In this document: positions 8,391-17,328 of the stretch, one piece after another
How the letters are laid out: every line of letters starts with the position of its first letter
Position numbering within the stretch: position 1 is the first letter of the stretch
Origin: Calothrix sp. PCC 7103
GTDB taxonomy: Bacteria; Cyanobacteriota; Cyanobacteriia; Cyanobacteriales; Nostocaceae
NCBI RefSeq assembly: GCF_000331305.1
Contig: NZ_KB217482.1
Coordinates: 1-64,000 of the forward strand
Reading direction: 5' to 3'
DNA length: 64,000 bases
Program-made: the position numbers and the translations under genes
The notes under the pieces: model-generated
Databases searched by the model: none
What the model saw: only the letters and a program-made list of their open reading frames with translations
Told to the model about the DNA's origin: nothing

Positions 8391-8825
8391 ATGGCACATC
8401 TTCGCCTTAAATCTCAAGACTGTTCACCATTGGGACAATTAGTTCTTCAGTACTTGGAGGACAATAGTATCACATTAACTGACCTTGCACAAAGGGCTAG
8501 CTTAACTCGTCCTGGGCTTAGAGCAATGTGTCTCAAACGTTCTAACCCTACTCAGAGCAGTCTTATCAGATTGGCGAAGGCAATGGATAAATCACCAGTC
8601 GATTTATTTAAGCTAGTTTGTTTGAACAAGCAGATAAATCCATACACACCTGATGTATTTGATTTATTTATAAAAGGTATAGAAATAGTTTTTAAAGAAA
8701 TGTCAGAGTTGGCTAAAGAAGTTCCTTTAGAGCAAAGACCTTCAGAAACAGAGCTTATTGTTAAGGCTTACGATGCGGTAATGTCATATATGTCTATCTC
8801 TGAGGCTAGTAAAAAAGCATCATGA
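8391..8825 (+). CDS. XRE-family helix-turn-helix regulator
   Basis: In this 144-residue protein, residues 14-70 form a helix-turn-helix of the Xre/Cro type (LGQLVLQYLEDNSITLTDLA, then QRASLTRPGLRAMCLKRSNP). The C-terminal half is helical with no recognised domain (FDLFIKGIEIVFKEMSELAK). It sits between the divergent replication operon and the secretion operon, with palindromes over its own promoter and before the first secretion gene, so it is a good candidate for the switch controlling conjugation genes. The DNA-binding role is read from the family, and the target sites are inferred. Confidence 0.8.
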   Translation: MAHLRLKSQDCSPLGQLVLQYLEDNSITLTDLAQRASLTRPGLRAMCLKRSNPTQSSLIRLAKAMDKSPVDLFKLVCLNKQINPYTPDVFDLFIKGIEIVFKEMSELAKEVPLEQRPSETELIVKAYDAVMSYMSISEASKKAS

Positions 8826-8935
8826 AAATATATAGATTCAATAAATGTCTCCACAAAGTTTTCTGAACTCAAACTTTAGGTAGAGGACGATAATTGTTTC
8901 AGCTTATGACGTATGGATATTGAGAGAAACCTGAT

Positions 8936-8966
8936 GTATCACATATATAGGTATATAACGTGATAC
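8936..8966. promoter_or_regulatory. Candidate operator before the secretion operon
   Basis: A 31-bp hyphenated palindrome starts with GTATCAC (8936-8942) and ends with GTGATAC (8960-8966), with ATATATAGGTATAT in the centre. It ends 23 bases before the first gene of the secretion operon, where a repressor could block transcription. The half-sites differ from the palindrome at 8293-8308, so one regulator may not bind both. Confidence 0.5.
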
Positions 8967-8989
8967 GGCTTGTAGAGTCAGTTTAAGCC

Positions 8990-9592
8990 ATGAAAATAGT
9001 AGAAATTAGCGGTTCACGCTCTCAAGTGCTTGGGTTACGTCAACGTCTGAAAAATCAAAGTCACAAGCGTTCCGGCGCCATCAGTATTTTGATGTGTGTA
9101 GCAGCAGCGACTATGTTGCTTGATGCCACATTAAATATAAGTTCGATAACGTTTGTGATGTTCGGCGCCTTCTTTATAAGCATCGTCATGCTTATTAGGG
9201 AGTCGAAATCTCACCACCGTTATAAAATTGCAGAAGTTTTGTTTGTAGTTGTTAGCAGTTTATATATTGTTAACTCGTTTGCTGAACCTGCTTCGGCTCA
9301 ATTTTTTCAAGGCGCCGAAGATTGGATGACTGGTCAATTCAGCGGTTCTGCGGGTGTTGGGGATGCGATTACTCTAGTATTTAATGTATTGCGAGGACTG
9401 TTTTTACTTTATCTAGGAATATCGCTAGTAAAGGTAATTCAAGCCGCAAGACAGGACGAAGATTGGCAAAATTTGGCACGTACACCAATGATTATTTTGA
9501 TTGCAGTAACTATTGGTGATATTTTAGCAAGTTTGATTACAGGAGGAGGAGGTGGAACTGGTGCGGGGACTGGAACTGGAACTGGTGGTTAA
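8990..9592 (+). CDS. VirB2/TrbC-like pilin precursor with long leader
   Basis: In this 200-residue protein, residues 103 onward look like a conjugative pilin: a leader-type cleavage site after AEPASA (residue 103), then a mature part of about 97 residues with two hydrophobic helices (AITLVFNVLRGLFLLYLGIS and MIILIAVTIGDILASLI) and a Gly/Thr-rich tail. The first 100 residues are unusual for a pilin and include two or three further membrane segments. It is the first gene of the secretion operon, just before VirB3- and VirB4-like genes, where a pilin is expected. No strong ribosome binding site precedes the ATG. Confidence 0.6.
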   Translation: MKIVEISGSRSQVLGLRQRLKNQSHKRSGAISILMCVAAATMLLDATLNISSITFVMFGAFFISIVMLIRESKSHHRYKIAEVLFVVVSSLYIVNSFAEPASAQFFQGAEDWMTGQFSGSAGVGDAITLVFNVLRGLFLLYLGISLVKVIQAARQDEDWQNLARTPMIILIAVTIGDILASLITGGGGGTGAGTGTGTGG

Positions 9593-9623
9593 ACGTAATC
9601 AGTGAGTTATATAAGGTTGGTGT

Positions 9624-9944
9624 ATGGGTGAAAAGAAAACAAAATTTCGCACTGTTAACGCTACTTTAGGGAAACAACCTAATATTGGGCCGTTTCCAGC
9701 AGACCAGCTTGTACCTTGGGGAATTATTGGAGGTGTTTCTTATTACTTGTGTCATGGTTTGTTGAAGTTAAATTGGATTTGGACTTGTTCAGTTGCTTTT
9801 TGGTTAATGTCTACTTGGTGGGTTCTAACTGCTAATGGTGCTTGGCGTATTTTATCAAAGTTTATTGCTACTCCTAATTGGACGCGCGTGCGAGTACCTT
9901 ATCAGCGTCAAGTAAATTCTACAAAGTCAAATAAAAGGAGGTGA
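9624..9944 (+). CDS. VirB3/TraL-like inner-membrane protein
   Basis: This 106-residue protein has one or two membrane segments around residues 32-75 (WGIIGGVSYYLCHGLLKLNW, WTCSVAFWLMSTWWVLTANG) and a basic tail (RVRVPYQRQ). Size, topology and position immediately before the VirB4-like ATPase match VirB3-type proteins, which anchor VirB4 to the inner membrane. Sequence motifs of this family are weak, so the call rests on context. Its stop codon overlaps the very strong ribosome binding site of the next gene, implying coupled translation. Confidence 0.6.
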   Translation: MGEKKTKFRTVNATLGKQPNIGPFPADQLVPWGIIGGVSYYLCHGLLKLNWIWTCSVAFWLMSTWWVLTANGAWRILSKFIATPNWTRVRVPYQRQVNSTKSNKRR

Positions 9945-9951
9945 TTTGTAA

Positions 9952-12714
9952 ATGACTGCAACTCGTCAAAGTAGAAAGATACAAACTAAAAGTAAGGAAG
10001 GTAAACGTGTTGTTGATAATGGGGAGGTTAAACTTAAACTTTCACCTGTGGAAGATGCGTTTAGTTTGGTGACGATGTTGCAAATTAAACTTCAAGGTCG
10101 CACAGTAGGCGCCTATGTTTTGAAAAAGGGGGCGAATAATTACTTAATTAATTTTGGATTTGAGTGTAAAGGGATTCATTCAACTTTACGGTCTGAACAA
10201 ATAGAACCAGTGTTTAATGCAATAGAGTCGGGGCTGAAAGATTTACCAGAGGGTGAACGTCTAACAATTCATTTAAGTTCGTTTACTGATGATACGGCAC
10301 GTCAAGGAGAGCTAAAAGAACTAATTAAACAGGCGCCAAATAAAGAGTTGCAATATCTATTAATGGGGGAGCGTCAACGGGTGCAACAACTAACAGAAGC
10401 TGGTATTCGGAAACCTAAAACTTTGAGGCTTTACTGTACTTATACTGTTGAACCAGATTCGCAAGGTGCAACAGATGCAGTTGAAAAGCTGATTACCAAA
10501 TTGGAACGCACTTGGAAGTCATTCACAGGTGAACTCGATGAAATTCAATTTTTGCAAATCGAACGTTTGCTATACTCATCCTTTACCGATGGTTATCAAA
10601 ATTGGGAACAGCTTTTAGCTAACAAAATGGGTTTGGATATTAGACCCATGAAAGTTAATGAGCTTTGGAGAATTCTTTGGCAACGTTTTAATTCAACCCC
10701 ACCCCGGTCTATTCCTCAGTTGCTTGTTTTGGATGAAGGTGGTTTACGCGAAGAAGTTTACTCAGAAGTGGCGCCGACTTCGTTGTTGATGGAGAACGAG
10801 TCATCAATTCCTGTGGCTGACCGACGTTGGATAAACATCAAAGGTAAGTATATTGGAACGATGGCATTTGCAGATAAACCTGGCGGTTGGGTAGATGAAG
10901 AACGTCAGTTACGTTATTTATGGGAGGTAATGAGTAGAGAGCGAGTATACGACACCGAAATATACTGTCAGTTGATGCGCGCAAATGAGACTTTGGTGAA
11001 AACTAATATGCAACGCATTACCAAACAAGCTCAAACGGCGACGCAAATCGCAAACCAAGGTAATTCTGTAGATGTGAAAGCAATGTTGAATATTAAGAAA
11101 AGCATTGCAGCACAAGAGGAATTGTACGAAGGCGCCGTTCCAGTACATACAGCAACAGTGTTCCTTGTATACCGCGATACTAGGGAACAATTAGATGAAG
11201 CTTGCCGTTACTTGCAATCAATGTTTTTGCGTCCGGCTTGGATAGTGCGCGAAACAGAGTATCCTTGGCGCGTGTGGTTACAAACTTTTCCTATCACTTG
11301 GGAAAACTTGATGGCGAAACCTTTTAATCGGCGCCTTACTTATTTAACTGGCGAGGCGCCTGGACTGATGCCCTTGGTACGTACCAAAAGCGGCGACGAT
11401 AAAGGATTTGAATTGATAGCAGAGGAAGGAGGTACACCAGTATTTATCAATTTGTATACTCAGCATAAGAATTTGGGCTTATTTGGCACAACTCGCAGTG
11501 GTAAATCAGTAATAGCGGCAGGAATTCTTACTCAAGCGCTTGCTTCTGGGATGCCTGTGGTAGCAATGGACTATCCTAAACCTGATGGAAGTAGCACTTT
11601 CACCGACTATACACAATTTCTAGGTAATGATGGTGCGTATTTTGACATTGGGAAAGAAAGTTCTAACTTGTTTGAATTACCCAATCTCTCAGATTTAGAA
11701 CCGAAACTCCAGCAAGAACGCTTTGAAGATTACAAAGATTTCTTGCAAACAGCGCTTTTAGCCATGATTGTTGGTTCTAAGCGTGGAGAATCAGGATTAG
11801 GGGAAAGGGTAATGAATGATACCGTGCGTTCAATTCTTACCCTCGCTATAACTGCTTTTTTTAGCGATGACCAAATTCGAGACCGTTATGCAGCCGCATT
11901 TGTAAATGGCTTTGGTTCCGCTGAATGGCAGAATATGCCTACCCTGATTGACTTTCTAAGCTTCTGTTCTCACGAACGTTTGCGCTTAAATGCACTCACT
12001 GGGGATACCAAAGCAGCTTTAGAACAAGTTAAATTACGCTTGCGTTTTTGGTTATCATCACGAGTAGGTAAAGCAATTTCTCAACCTTCGACTTTCCGCA
12101 GTGATGCGCGACTATTAATTTTTGCGTTGCGTAACTTGTCCAACGACGAAGATGCAGCAATTTTAAGTTTGAGCGCATATTCAGCAGCACTACGTCGCGC
12201 GCTAGCTGCTCCTGCGAGTGTATTCTTTATCGATGAAAGTCCTATTTTGTTTGAGTATGATTCGATAGCAGCACTTGTAGGTAGACTTTGTGCAAACGGC
12301 GCCAAAGCTGGTATTAGAACAATTTTATCAGCGCAAGACCCAGATACAATCGCGTCATCACCTGCTGGCGCCAAGATTTTCCAAAATTTAACAACTAGGT
12401 TAATAGGTCGAATTCAACCTACAGCAGTTGATAGTTTTGTGGAAATTTTGAAGTACCCAAGAGAAATTATTGGTCGCAATGCTACAGAGAGTTTCTTTCC
12501 TAAAAAATCGGGTTTTTATTCTCAGTGGTTGTTGGATGATAATGGTGTGTTTACGTTTTGTCGATATTATCCGGCGTTGAATTTGTTGGCAGCAGTTGCT
12601 AATAATCCGCAGGAACAAGCGCAGCGTACTATTGCAATGCAGCGATATCAAGATAAGTTTGTGGGTTTGACGGAGTTTTCTAAACAGTTGGTGGGAAGCG
12701 CTGGCAACGGATAA
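9952..12714 (+). CDS. virB4: VirB4/TraC-like secretion ATPase
   Basis: The 920-residue length fits VirB4/TraC, the conserved hexameric ATPase that powers pilus assembly and substrate transfer at the inner membrane. Walker A GTTRSGKS lies near residue 512 and Walker B SVFFIDESPI near 755. The N-terminal half, with its long tract preceding Walker A, matches the CagE/TrbE/VirB domain. AAAGGAGGTGA, nearly the full anti-16S sequence, lies about ten bases before ATG 9952. Eight GGCGCC sites occur within the gene. It is the defining gene of the secretion operon. Confidence 0.92.
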   Translation: MTATRQSRKIQTKSKEGKRVVDNGEVKLKLSPVEDAFSLVTMLQIKLQGRTVGAYVLKKGANNYLINFGFECKGIHSTLRSEQIEPVFNAIESGLKDLPEGERLTIHLSSFTDDTARQGELKELIKQAPNKELQYLLMGERQRVQQLTEAGIRKPKTLRLYCTYTVEPDSQGATDAVEKLITKLERTWKSFTGELDEIQFLQIERLLYSSFTDGYQNWEQLLANKMGLDIRPMKVNELWRILWQRFNSTPPRSIPQLLVLDEGGLREEVYSEVAPTSLLMENESSIPVADRRWINIKGKYIGTMAFADKPGGWVDEERQLRYLWEVMSRERVYDTEIYCQLMRANETLVKTNMQRITKQAQTATQIANQGNSVDVKAMLNIKKSIAAQEELYEGAVPVHTATVFLVYRDTREQLDEACRYLQSMFLRPAWIVRETEYPWRVWLQTFPITWENLMAKPFNRRLTYLTGEAPGLMPLVRTKSGDDKGFELIAEEGGTPVFINLYTQHKNLGLFGTTRSGKSVIAAGILTQALASGMPVVAMDYPKPDGSSTFTDYTQFLGNDGAYFDIGKESSNLFELPNLSDLEPKLQQERFEDYKDFLQTALLAMIVGSKRGESGLGERVMNDTVRSILTLAITAFFSDDQIRDRYAAAFVNGFGSAEWQNMPTLIDFLSFCSHERLRLNALTGDTKAALEQVKLRLRFWLSSRVGKAISQPSTFRSDARLLIFALRNLSNDEDAAILSLSAYSAALRRALAAPASVFFIDESPILFEYDSIAALVGRLCANGAKAGIRTILSAQDPDTIASSPAGAKIFQNLTTRLIGRIQPTAVDSFVEILKYPREIIGRNATESFFPKKSGFYSQWLLDDNGVFTFCRYYPALNLLAAVANNPQEQAQRTIAMQRYQDKFVGLTEFSKQLVGSAGNG

Positions 12715-12735
12715 AACGGATGTAACGGATGATTT

Positions 12736-12770
12736 GAACCGCAAAGGACGCGAAGGGCGCGAAGGAAGAG
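12736..12770. repeat. Short tandem heptamer-type repeat (GAACCGCAAAGGACGCGAAG)
   Basis: Tandem units of the form GCAAAGGAC / GCGAAGGGC / GCGAAGGAA, typical of cyanobacterial intergenic short tandem repeats, lie between two secretion genes. AACGGAT occurs three times just before. An inverted copy lies at 13572-13596, after the next gene. Confidence 0.8.
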
Positions 12771-12809
12771 GTGATTTGGGGGTTTAATGTATGTGGGATG
12801 GTGGTAGTT

Positions 12810-13523
12810 ATGAAACAATGTAAACGATTTGTAGTTGTGGGATTGAGTTTCATTGCTGTTTCTACAATTGGATTATCATCAGCTAAGGCATTTGAAGTTC
12901 CAAATCCATTGGCTCAAGTTGTTGAGCAATTTCAACAGCAGCTTGCTTCAGTAAATAGTTATGTTTCCTCGATTTTTTCGGATAAGTTAAAATCTTTATC
13001 CGAGTCGTTGGATGGAGATTTACAAACTGCAATAGATGATGCGATGGGCGCCTTGGGTATACCTGACCCAACAAAATCACGAGAAGCGACGGAGAAAATA
13101 GCTGGGGTTTCTAATTCTCCGATAAATCAAGCTGAACGTGCAACTAATGAGGTAGACCGTCAAATTACTCGCGCGGTGGCTGATACGACTTTAGGGAAAG
13201 CGGGACAGGAACGCACCAAACAACAGTTTGAGAAAACCCAGCAGTCTATTGAACAGGTAGAAGCAAACGCGGAAGCTGCGGAGGGAGATGTGGTAACGCA
13301 AAATGTTATGAAGAGAATCGCACAGCAAAATGTCCAACAAGCGGGAATTTTGGGTGCTATACGAACGGACGGTTTGCGAATGCTGCAATCTCAAGACTTG
13401 GCAAATAATAATTTGACTAACATATCGCGTGCTGTAGATGGTCAAAATCAAGCTCAAGCGCGCGAAACAGTAGGTCAAGGTTTTGAAAATTATCGTACAG
13501 CAGCGAAAGCAAGACTCTTCTAA
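12810..13523 (+). CDS. VirB5/TrbJ-like secreted pilus-associated protein
   Basis: The frame opens at 12771, but ATG 12810 starts a signal peptide (MKQCKRFVVVGLSFIAVSTI, cleavage after SSAKA) and is preferred, giving 237 residues. The mature protein is almost entirely helical and Gln/Ala-rich (QQFEKTQQSIEQVEANAEAA), like VirB5/TrbJ proteins that sit at the pilus tip or in the periplasm. Position between the VirB4- and VirB6-like genes agrees. Sequence conservation in this family is low, so other periplasmic coiled-coil roles remain possible. Confidence 0.6.
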   Translation: MKQCKRFVVVGLSFIAVSTIGLSSAKAFEVPNPLAQVVEQFQQQLASVNSYVSSIFSDKLKSLSESLDGDLQTAIDDAMGALGIPDPTKSREATEKIAGVSNSPINQAERATNEVDRQITRAVADTTLGKAGQERTKQQFEKTQQSIEQVEANAEAAEGDVVTQNVMKRIAQQNVQQAGILGAIRTDGLRMLQSQDLANNNLTNISRAVDGQNQAQARETVGQGFENYRTAAKARLF

Positions 13524-13571
13524 TTTTGGATTGACGTAAAACTCTATCTTTCTTCTTTCTCTCTTTTCTTT

Positions 13572-13596
13572 GCGTTCTTTGCGTCCTTTGCGGTTC
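13572..13596. repeat. Inverted copy of the heptamer-type repeat
   Basis: GCGTTCTTTGCGTCCTTTGC then GGTTC is the reverse complement type of the repeat at 12736-12770. The two copies flank the VirB5-like gene in inverted orientation and could pair in the transcript around it. Confidence 0.75.
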
Positions 13597-13610
13597 GTTC
13601 CTAAAAAATC

Positions 13611-14630
13611 ATGTCATTCCAATTATTTCCAACCCAACTAATCCTTGCACAAACTCAAAAAGTAGGAGAAGCAGCATCAAAAATTACACAAGATAGCGCT
13701 GCTGCTTCTGAAGCAATTGCAACAGCAATGGATGGACTTTGGAATGATGTTCTCACAGGAGGATTATATGCCGCCATAGCAAGATTAGGAGTATTCTTCG
13801 CAGTTGGCACATTACTTATCTTTATGGTGCAGTGGACAAGACAAATGGTAGATGGTGAAAGCTCCAAAGCATTTACTGACATAATTTGGCCTATCGTAGT
13901 TGTTTTCCTTCTAGCTAACAATGGGGCTGTTTTAGCATCAGGAACAAGAGGGTTAAGGGAAATAATTAACCAAACTAATCAAACCTTGCTTACTTCCACA
14001 TCTAACTCAATTCGCTTACAAGAAGCTTATCAACAAGTAATGCAACAAACAGGCGCCGAGAGTGCAGTACGTGGTTTGATACAACAATGTAATGCTGTAG
14101 CAGACCCGCAACAGCAAACTGAGTGTTTAGATAATGCAGCAAGACAAGCTGAAGAAATAGCGGCTCAAACTAATGGTAAGAAAGAGGGATGGTTTCCTGA
14201 CTTTGGATTGAGTGAATTTTTAAGTACAAATATATTTCAATTAGCTGTAAGAGGTTGGTTAATCGCTTTTGGTATTGCTTTTCAATGGTTAATTGAAATT
14301 TCATTGCTGCTTACTGCATTACTTGGGCCATTAGCTATAGGAGGTTCATTACTACCAGTGGGACAGAAAGCAATATTTGCTTGGCTTGTTGGGTTCTTTT
14401 CGGTAGGAATGGTCAAGCTGAGTTTCAATATTATTTCAGGTTTAGTAGCAACACTGGTATTGAATGCCGATACAAACGACCCCTTAATTTTTGCTTTTGC
14501 AACGGGATTACTGGCGCCGATTTTATCGCTTGCAATTGCAACAGGTGGAGGAATGACAGTATTTAACAGCTTATCCACAGTAGGAACCTTTGGATTATCG
14601 AATTTACTACCACAGTTATTTAAGGATTAA
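13611..14630 (+). CDS. VirB6/TrbL-like polytopic membrane protein
   Basis: This 339-residue protein has an N-terminal hydrophobic segment (GGLYAAIARLGVFFAVGTLL), a periplasmic or cytoplasmic loop rich in Gln (residues about 120-185), and four to five closely packed membrane helices (LIAFGIAFQWLIEISLLLTA, LLGPLAIGGSLLPV, LIFAFATGLLAPILSLAIAT). This is the TrbL/VirB6 pattern; these proteins form part of the inner-membrane translocation channel. The start is ATG 13611, following the short repeat. It is co-directional and evenly spaced with the other secretion genes. Confidence 0.75.
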   Translation: MSFQLFPTQLILAQTQKVGEAASKITQDSAAASEAIATAMDGLWNDVLTGGLYAAIARLGVFFAVGTLLIFMVQWTRQMVDGESSKAFTDIIWPIVVVFLLANNGAVLASGTRGLREIINQTNQTLLTSTSNSIRLQEAYQQVMQQTGAESAVRGLIQQCNAVADPQQQTECLDNAARQAEEIAAQTNGKKEGWFPDFGLSEFLSTNIFQLAVRGWLIAFGIAFQWLIEISLLLTALLGPLAIGGSLLPVGQKAIFAWLVGFFSVGMVKLSFNIISGLVATLVLNADTNDPLIFAFATGLLAPILSLAIATGGGMTVFNSLSTVGTFGLSNLLPQLFKD

Positions 14631-14645
14631 AATCTTTGTAATTTC

Positions 14646-14680
14646 TTACCACAGAGACACAGAGAGCGCAGAGAGAAGAG
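14646..14680. repeat. Short intergenic repeat (ACCACAGAGACACAGAGAG type)
   Basis: This is a purine-rich short repeat of a kind scattered through cyanobacterial genomes. Similar copies occur here at 20498-20530 and, inverted, at 41195-41228. It fills the gap between two genes of the same operon. Confidence 0.75.
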
Positions 14681-14704
14681 ATAATATATTTCGGTGCTAA
14701 TAAT

Positions 14705-15481
14705 ATGACAGACTCAGTGAATCAAAAACGGTTAAAATTTCTGAACAGGCGCCAAACAATCCTCTCAAAAGGAGATGCGCTAGCGTTATTTGCAGTAGGT
14801 ACTCTTGGGTTACATATTATTACGTTAGTGCTATTGCTGTTACTATATGGCTCCTATTCCAAACTCAGCAAAAAAGAACCTCCTTCGCTAGTTCAATTAC
14901 AGGATGGTAAATCGATTACCGTAATTCCTTTAGGAAGTAAAGAACGAACTCCTCAAGTGATAATGCGCTTTGTTAATGACACCATGACTTTAATGATGAA
15001 TGCCAGTGGTACATTACCAGCAACTACATTAGAAGATGCGCGTCAGCCAAAAATTGACCCTGGAATTGATATTCATTCCATCGCAAATGGTAGAGGTAAA
15101 GTTACTACTGCTGCATGGCAAGCTTCAACAGCTTTATCTGAGGATTTTAGGAAAGAATTTTTAAAATTGCTCGCTGATACAACACCGCAAGGTGTGTTTA
15201 AAGAAACGACTCAAATTGTTTTAACACCCCTTTCTATACAACCCCCTGTCAAAATAGCAGAAGGAAAGTGGAAGTTAAAGTTGATTGCTAATTTAACTGT
15301 TTTTGATAAAGGAAATAATTTAGGAGACGTTATTCCATTCAACAAAGAGATTTTTGTGCAGGCAGTCGAAGCACCTGAACCACCAGTACAGATGACAGGA
15401 CTAGCAGCAGTAATTTATGCAGTGCGAAGTTCGGGTTTAGAAATATATGCCATTCGGGATATAGGTGAGGAGAATTTATAA
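14705..15481 (+). CDS. VirB8/TraE-like assembly protein
   Basis: This 258-residue protein has a short cytoplasmic N-terminus, one membrane helix (ALFAVGTLGLHIITLVLLLL, residues about 26-48) and a periplasmic domain of about 200 residues ending PEPPVQMTGLAAVIYAVRSS. The topology and the position before a VirB10-like gene match VirB8/TraE, which nucleates the core complex. Its stop codon overlaps the ATG of the next gene by one base (TAATG), so translation is coupled. Sequence identity to classic VirB8 is weak, and context carries much of the call. Confidence 0.65.
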   Translation: MTDSVNQKRLKFLNRRQTILSKGDALALFAVGTLGLHIITLVLLLLLYGSYSKLSKKEPPSLVQLQDGKSITVIPLGSKERTPQVIMRFVNDTMTLMMNASGTLPATTLEDARQPKIDPGIDIHSIANGRGKVTTAAWQASTALSEDFRKEFLKLLADTTPQGVFKETTQIVLTPLSIQPPVKIAEGKWKLKLIANLTVFDKGNNLGDVIPFNKEIFVQAVEAPEPPVQMTGLAAVIYAVRSSGLEIYAIRDIGEENL

Positions 15482-17319
15482 TGAGTAATCAACTAGATGG
15501 CGCCGTAATAAATCAAGAGGAAACTAATGAGTCAGAGTTAAATAGTACATCTGATATTGATTGGGATGAAGCTTCGCTAGCAAAATTATTAGATTTTGAT
15601 GACGATGATATAACTGAAACAGCGGTTTATAACGAAACTGAAGCTGCTGAAATAGGAGAGTCAGATCAACAGCTTGTTAATTTAGATAATTCCGATAACG
15701 TTATCAATCAATCAGAGTTATTCGACGACCCTTACCAGGGTAAGACAAAGCCAACTTTAGCAAGCAATCCTTTCGCCAAGTTCGGTACAGTAGGTTTAGG
15801 TTTAGGAACTGTATTTGTTGCATCTGCATTTTTCTTGAACAGCGTAATGACAGGAAAACCTAAAGTTGCTCCTCCAATTGCGAAAACAACACCCCAACCT
15901 CAAATAGTCGCACAAAAACAAGAATCTAATGAAACAGAAACGGGAAAGTTAAAAGCAGAGTTAGCACTAGGTAAACAGTCCGAGCAAATTAAAGCTGTTG
16001 AGGTAGGCAAGTCACCTAAGCAAGTAAATAATACTAAAAATACTAAAAAAGTTAATCCAGTAAATCCAACGGTAAGACAGATTGAAGCTGCCCCACCTCG
16101 AAATTATCCAAGAGAGTCGCAATTTAGACAGCAGCAAGCTGTAAGTTACGTACCTCCACCAAAAGTCACACCTCAAATTCCCATTCGCGAACAAGCGACC
16201 CCTAAATATCAAATACCTCAAATTCCCATTCGCGAACAAGCGACCCCTAAATATCAAATACCTAAAATTCAAGCTCCGCAATCACCAAATATTAAACCAG
16301 TCTCCCAACCTACCGTCAAACAAGTTGACCCAATGGAGCAGTGGGTAGCAATGAGTCGATTAGGGAGTTACGGTAGTGGGGAAGTAGGACAAAAACAAGA
16401 AAACAGTATTCAAGAAACTGGTATTCAAGAAAAAGATTATCGTGTAGCAAGTAATGTTGTGATAGGTCATCGTAACCAAACTGCCCAATCTAATCCAAAT
16501 GTTTCTAATGCTGATGTGGTTTTGGCGCCAAGAGCAACTCCTGTTGTGTTTACAAATCAGGTATATACAGATACTAGTACATATCCAATGCGCCAGCAAT
16601 CTCTCCAACCAGACCCCAATTTAGAAAAAAATATTTTGACAGGTGTTCCTGTACAACAATTAATAGTAGGAATGACTGCATCAGCGAAAGTAGTGGCGCC
16701 GATGGTTTGGTCTAATTCAATTGCTAGCAGTCAGAACAAAGCTGGTGGCGCCACTCAAACAGAAGAAAACTTTGTAGTGCAATTAACACAGCCAATTAAA
16801 GATGATAAAGATAATCAAATTGTCAGTCCTGGTAGCCAAATAGTCGGCAGAGTCGAGCGTGTTAATAAAGCTGGATATGCGATTGTACAAGCAACCCGCT
16901 TATTAATGAACGGTCAAGAATATGTTCTTCCACCAGGCGCCATTACAATTACTGGCAGTGCAGGAAATCCTTTAATGGCATCGCAATGGAATGACAAAGG
17001 TGGAGAAATAGCTTCTAGAGATTTGACGGCGTTTGTATTTGGCTCGCTTGCGAAAGTAGGTAAAGTTCTCAATGAACCTGAAGAAACTTCCTCATTTAAC
17101 TCAGCGGGAATTGGAAGCTCTAGCAGCACCACCTTGATTAAACGTGGAAAAACTAATGTATTAGGTGCAGTCTTAGAAGGTGGATTTGAGCCATTAACTG
17201 AGCAGATATTAACCCGCAATAAAGCAGCTTTAGCAGAAATTGCCAACCGCGAAGATGTTTGGTTTGTGCGTGCGGGTACTGATGTGCAAGTCGTTGTTAA
17301 TCAATCGTTTGAATTTTAG
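15481..17319 (+). CDS. virB10: VirB10/TrbI-like channel scaffold protein
   Basis: This 612-residue protein has an acidic cytoplasmic N-terminus (to about 95), one membrane helix (FGTVGLGLGTVFVASAFFLN), a long Pro/Gln-rich periplasmic linker including two 15-residue repeats, and a C-terminal beta domain from about residue 400 (FVVQLTQPIKDDKDNQIVSP, GSQIVGRVERV, RLLMNGQEYVLPPGAI). The last part is the TrbI/VirB10 core that spans to the outer membrane. GAGGAG precedes the ATG. Confidence 0.85.
   Translation: MSNQLDGAVINQEETNESELNSTSDIDWDEASLAKLLDFDDDDITETAVYNETEAAEIGESDQQLVNLDNSDNVINQSELFDDPYQGKTKPTLASNPFAKFGTVGLGLGTVFVASAFFLNSVMTGKPKVAPPIAKTTPQPQIVAQKQESNETETGKLKAELALGKQSEQIKAVEVGKSPKQVNNTKNTKKVNPVNPTVRQIEAAPPRNYPRESQFRQQQAVSYVPPPKVTPQIPIREQATPKYQIPQIPIREQATPKYQIPKIQAPQSPNIKPVSQPTVKQVDPMEQWVAMSRLGSYGSGEVGQKQENSIQETGIQEKDYRVASNVVIGHRNQTAQSNPNVSNADVVLAPRATPVVFTNQVYTDTSTYPMRQQSLQPDPNLEKNILTGVPVQQLIVGMTASAKVVAPMVWSNSIASSQNKAGGATQTEENFVVQLTQPIKDDKDNQIVSPGSQIVGRVERVNKAGYAIVQATRLLMNGQEYVLPPGAITITGSAGNPLMASQWNDKGGEIASRDLTAFVFGSLAKVGKVLNEPEETSSFNSAGIGSSSSTTLIKRGKTNVLGAVLEGGFEPLTEQILTRNKAALAEIANREDVWFVRAGTDVQVVVNQSFEF
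16171..16260 (+). repeat. Two exact 45-bp coding repeats in the VirB10-like linker
   Basis: Units 16171-16215 and 16216-16260 are identical and each encodes PQIPIREQATPKYQI, within a proline-rich linker. This is ordinary repeat expansion of a flexible periplasmic spacer. Unlike the ParB repeats it shows no palindrome. Confidence 0.9.
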
Positions 17320-17328
17320 ATAAAACAG

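Noticed and set aside
16012-16281. 89-codon minus-strand frame across the VirB10-like linker
   Set aside because: Antisense shadow of the two exact 45-bp repeats (FRYLIFRGRLFANGN repeated), with no signals of its own.
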